A stretch of 32,860 nucleotides of DNA from a virus: positions 1-32,860 of the IMG/VR virus record IMGVR_UViG_3300021373_001554; one strand, 5' to 3'. This document shows, piece after piece, positions 31,086 through 32,860 of this stretch (positions are counted from its first letter, which is position 1; the number at the start of each line of letters is the position of its first letter). The notes beneath the pieces were generated by a model. That model did no database searches. It was not told where the DNA came from and saw only the letters and a program-made list of their open reading frames with translations. The position numbers and the translations under genes were made by a program.

Positions 31086-31116
31086 GTGTTATAATTAGAA
31101 TTAATAAAGGAAAACC

Positions 31117-31296
31117 ATGTCAACAGCAGAAGCAATTTATTTTGCGAAGAGCATGGTGCGAAGAACGAGAGAAATTAACCATATAATTCGTCCTCAAAAA
31201 CGAATCGCAGTTGAAACTATTGAATTCATAGTACTGATGACTCTTCCATTTTTAGTACCCGTTTCAATAATATACTTATCAAGTATACAATTATGA
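31117..31296 (+). CDS. Tiny membrane protein 1
   Basis: 59 residues: a basic N-terminal half (YFAKSMVRRTREINHIIRPQ) and one hydrophobic helix (about 37-56, EFIVLMTLPFLVPVSIIYLS). AAAGGA lies 5 nt before the ATG. It overlaps the next start by 4 nt (ATGA). A single-pass inner-membrane protein with a cytoplasmic positive end is likely; no family recognised. Confidence 0.6.
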   Translation: MSTAEAIYFAKSMVRRTREINHIIRPQKRIAVETIEFIVLMTLPFLVPVSIIYLSSIQL

Positions 31297-31388
31297 AATT
31301 TGAAAAGTTAAGAGACCACTTAGAGATATCAAGTCTCGTTAGTATATTTCTGGTATCGATAATAGCGGTATCAGGAGGATTCGCATGA
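31293..31388 (+). CDS. Tiny membrane protein 2
   Basis: 31 residues: MKFEKLRDHLEISS followed by a hydrophobic stretch (LVSIFLVSIIAVSGGFA). It is linked by ATGA overlaps to the genes on both sides (31293-31296 and 31385-31388), which supports real translation despite its size. It has no Shine-Dalgarno of its own, so coupling is probable. It could be a small regulator or membrane peptide. Confidence 0.45.
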   Translation: MKFEKLRDHLEISSLVSIFLVSIIAVSGGFA

Positions 31389-31567
31389 GCAAAGTCGAAA
31401 AGAAAATATTACAAGTAGCTAATATGTCACCATCAGAATCATGGGTTGAAAAACTACATGACGTTCACCCTATGAAACAAGTGGCAGTAGCATCTGTAAT
31501 TCAAGTTTGTGTTTTCGGATTCATGTTACTTTCATTTTTCATAATCAATCAGTTTGTAGGTCACTAG
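31385..31567 (+). CDS. Tiny membrane protein 3
   Basis: 60 residues: a polar N-terminal part (SKVEKKILQVANMSPSESWV) and a C-terminal transmembrane helix (about 33-56, VAVASVIQVCVFGFMLLSFF). A strong ribosome site (AGGAGGA, 31373-31379) sits inside the preceding gene. The N-in topology and small size would suit a holin-like or host-membrane-acting peptide, but nothing specific is conserved that I recognise. Confidence 0.62.
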   Translation: MSKVEKKILQVANMSPSESWVEKLHDVHPMKQVAVASVIQVCVFGFMLLSFFIINQFVGH

Positions 31568-31705
31568 GTGAAACACTATATAATATACACAATGTTAGCA
31601 GTAACATTCTTTTATATTACTATTGGTGAAAAAGATAGAATGGGAACCCGTGCAATCATGAGAGAGAATATAGTTATATCTGGTGCTTATATACCTAAGT
31701 TCTAA
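31568..31705 (+). CDS. Tiny membrane protein 4 (GTG start)
   Basis: 45 residues from a GTG directly after the stop of the previous gene: MKHYIIYTMLAVTFFYITIG, then EKDRMGTRAIMREN and a C-terminal IVISGAYIPKF. The N-terminal hydrophobic segment resembles a signal anchor. The ribosome site is weak (TAGG), so translation probably depends on the upstream gene. Support is position and composition only. Confidence 0.4.
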   Translation: MKHYIIYTMLAVTFFYITIGEKDRMGTRAIMRENIVISGAYIPKF

Positions 31706-31855
31706 TATATGGCTATGCCACCCTGGCAACATATTTATGATATCATATGAATTTCGAAATCGTAAGAGGGTTTTGAAAAAAAATAAAAAAAAATAAATTT
31801 AATTTCATACTAAAACCATCTTGTATATCCATTGGTTTTATAGTATATTAGATAC
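31706..31855 (+). other. Non-coding region upstream of gp55
   Basis: 150 nt without a convincing gene. It holds a short inverted repeat TGCCA-CCC-TGGCA (31717-31729), a 12-bp perfect palindrome (31736-31747), A-tracts (31777-31796), and an 8-bp inverted repeat TAAAACCA/TGGTTTTA (31811-31818, 31833-31840) that overlaps the gp55 promoter. The A-tracts are placed like a promoter UP element. Confidence 0.5.
31821..31849 (+). promoter_or_regulatory. Sigma70-like promoter TTGTAT-17-TATATT for gp55
   Basis: TTGTAT (31821-31826), 17-bp spacer, TATATT (31844-31849). A start 7 nt after the -10 box would be 31856, the A of the gp55 ATG. The inverted repeat 31811/31833 spans the -35 region and spacer and could be an operator. 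Confidence 0.55.
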
Positions 31856-32401
31856 ATGACTAAGAAACAAAACGAACACTACGTTAATAACAAAGAGTTC
31901 ACTCAAGCAGTCGCCGAGCATAACGAAGCAGTTAAACTCGCCGTAGAAAAAGGAGAAACCCCTCCACAAATGTCAAACTACATAGGGGAATGCATCTATA
32001 AGATTGCAACTCGTCTATCTACTAGACCTAACTTCATTAATTATACTTACAGAGACGAAATGATTTGCGATGCAATCGAAAACTGTATTCAGTATATTAG
32101 GAACTTTAATAGAGAGAAATCAGACAATGCTTTTGCATACGTAACTCAGATTTGTTATTATGCCTTTCTAAGAAGAATACAAAAAGAAAAAAAGCAAGTG
32201 TTTGTTAAGCAAGAGATTCTAAAAGAAACAGGACTATCAGAAGCGGCATTCGATACAATCGATGGTGATACTAGAGGTATGTCAAATACAAATATAGAAT
32301 GGTTTCAAGACAATATGAATCCGGTTAATTATGAACCGAGAACATCAAAAAATAAAACAAAGAAGAAGACTAAAAAGAACTTAGATAATTTTACTGAATG
32401 A
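31856..32401 (+). CDS. gp55: gp55 late-transcription sigma factor
   Basis: 181 residues (T4 gp55 185). Conserved region: CIYKIATRLSTRPNFINYTY, RDEMICDAIENCIQYIRNFN, AFAYVTQICYYAFLRRIQKE, corresponding to sigma region 2. Basic C-terminus (SKNKTKKKTKKNLDNF). It directs host RNA polymerase to TATAAATA promoters, of which the window holds many. The stop overlaps the gp47 start by 4 nt (ATGA). Confidence 0.93.
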   Translation: MTKKQNEHYVNNKEFTQAVAEHNEAVKLAVEKGETPPQMSNYIGECIYKIATRLSTRPNFINYTYRDEMICDAIENCIQYIRNFNREKSDNAFAYVTQICYYAFLRRIQKEKKQVFVKQEILKETGLSEAAFDTIDGDTRGMSNTNIEWFQDNMNPVNYEPRTSKNKTKKKTKKNLDNFTE

Positions 32402-32860
32402 AAATAGCGATTTTAAATGATACTCATCTGGGTGTCAGAGGCGATATGGTCGCAATGACCGAATATCAAGGACGTTTCTATAACGAAATATTTTTTCCAT
32501 ACTTAGAAGAACATGGTATCAAGCATATCATTCATTTAGGTGATTACTTTGATAGACGTAAGTATATAAACTTTGCAAGTCTAAAGGCAAACAAAGAACA
32601 CTTTGTTCAACCTATGATTGATAAAGGCATTACTATGGATTTGATTCTTGGTAATCATGACACATATTTCAAATCAACAAACGATGTTAACTCACCTGAC
32701 TTATTATTGTTCGAAGAGAACTTTAATATTGTAGAAGAGCCAGTCGTTAAAGAATATGATGGTTGTAATATAGCATTAGTGCCATGGATTAACAATGAGA
32801 ACTATGCAGACTCAGTTGACTTTTTGCTCAGTGCAAATGCAAGTGTTTGTATGGGACACT
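32398..32860 (+). CDS. gp47: gp47 recombination nuclease subunit (Mre11/SbcD-like), 3' truncated by window
   Basis: The first 154 residues are present; the frame runs off the right edge. Calcineurin-type phosphoesterase motifs: D8-x-H10 in LNDTHLG, GDYFDRR (48-54), GNHD around 85-88, and the beginning of a GH motif at the edge (CMGH). With gp46 it resects double-strand ends for recombination and degrades host DNA. It starts with ATG at 32398, overlapping the gp55 stop. Confidence 0.95.
   Translation, partial: MKIAILNDTHLGVRGDMVAMTEYQGRFYNEIFFPYLEEHGIKHIIHLGDYFDRRKYINFASLKANKEHFVQPMIDKGITMDLILGNHDTYFKSTNDVNSPDLLLFEENFNIVEEPVVKEYDGCNIALVPWINNENYADSVDFLLSANASVCMGH

Noticed and set aside
31709-31776. 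Two peptide frames of 13 and 9 codons, overlapping by ATGA
   Set aside because: They continue the overlap pattern of the tiny membrane genes but are too short, with no ribosome site or hydrophobic helix to support them.

Overview
The window is a stretch of an AT-rich, T4-superfamily myovirus genome, most likely a marine one (a relative of cyanophages or SAR11 phages). The reasons are the T4 core gene order 13-14-15-16-17-18-19-20-67-68-21-22-23, then uvsY, uvsW, 55 and 47; the long low-complexity Ser/Thr/Asp-rich fibre-like genes; the 2OG-Fe(II) oxygenases; and the T4-type late promoters (TATAAATA). The host cannot be fixed from the sequence alone. Every gene I can support is on the + strand. 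No tRNA, insertion sequence or CRISPR array was seen.

Layout. (1) 1-6563: the end of one gene and eight small to large fibre/adhesin-like genes that share modules (NLTVNGT-type motifs, PSQQSVKAYVD motifs, NLYFTNAR repeats, a common C-terminal domain, a DGG[ST][FL] C-terminus). (2) 6595-8698: two proteins made of Pro/Arg/Asn/Tyr-rich short repeats; the first ends in a complete Hint (intein/hedgehog-type) self-processing domain. (3) 8742-13087: a GT8-like glycosyltransferase whose N-terminal half looks like a decayed duplicate, an unknown protein, two 2OG-Fe(II) oxygenases flanking an uncharacterised protein, with a consensus sigma70 promoter in front of the last four. (4) 13096-26832: a small membrane/coiled-coil protein, then neck, terminase, tail and head genes, with a PRMT-like methyltransferase inserted between the small and large terminase genes. 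(5) 26944-30564: two small unknowns, a tail-tube-fold protein with a TTG start, UvsY, a third 2OG oxygenase and UvsW. (6) 30573-32860: an Sm-like candidate, four tiny overlapping membrane-protein genes, the late sigma factor gp55, and the start of gp47.

How it works together. gp55 (encoded here) should read the TATAAATA-type promoters that precede most structural genes. At five of them the motif starts exactly 13 nt before an ATG, so with T4 geometry the first transcribed base would be the A of the start codon: leaderless late mRNAs. Other genes have strong Shine-Dalgarno leaders, so two initiation modes seem to coexist. Sigma70-like promoters precede the oxygenase cassette, uvsY, the tiny membrane genes and gp55, as expected for early genes. 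The most unusual content is the group of protein-modifying enzymes (three oxygenases, a glycosyltransferase, a PRMT-like methyltransferase) together with repeat proteins rich in Pro, Arg, Asn and Tyr, one with a Hint domain. A virion- or host-modifying system is a reasonable but unproven hypothesis.
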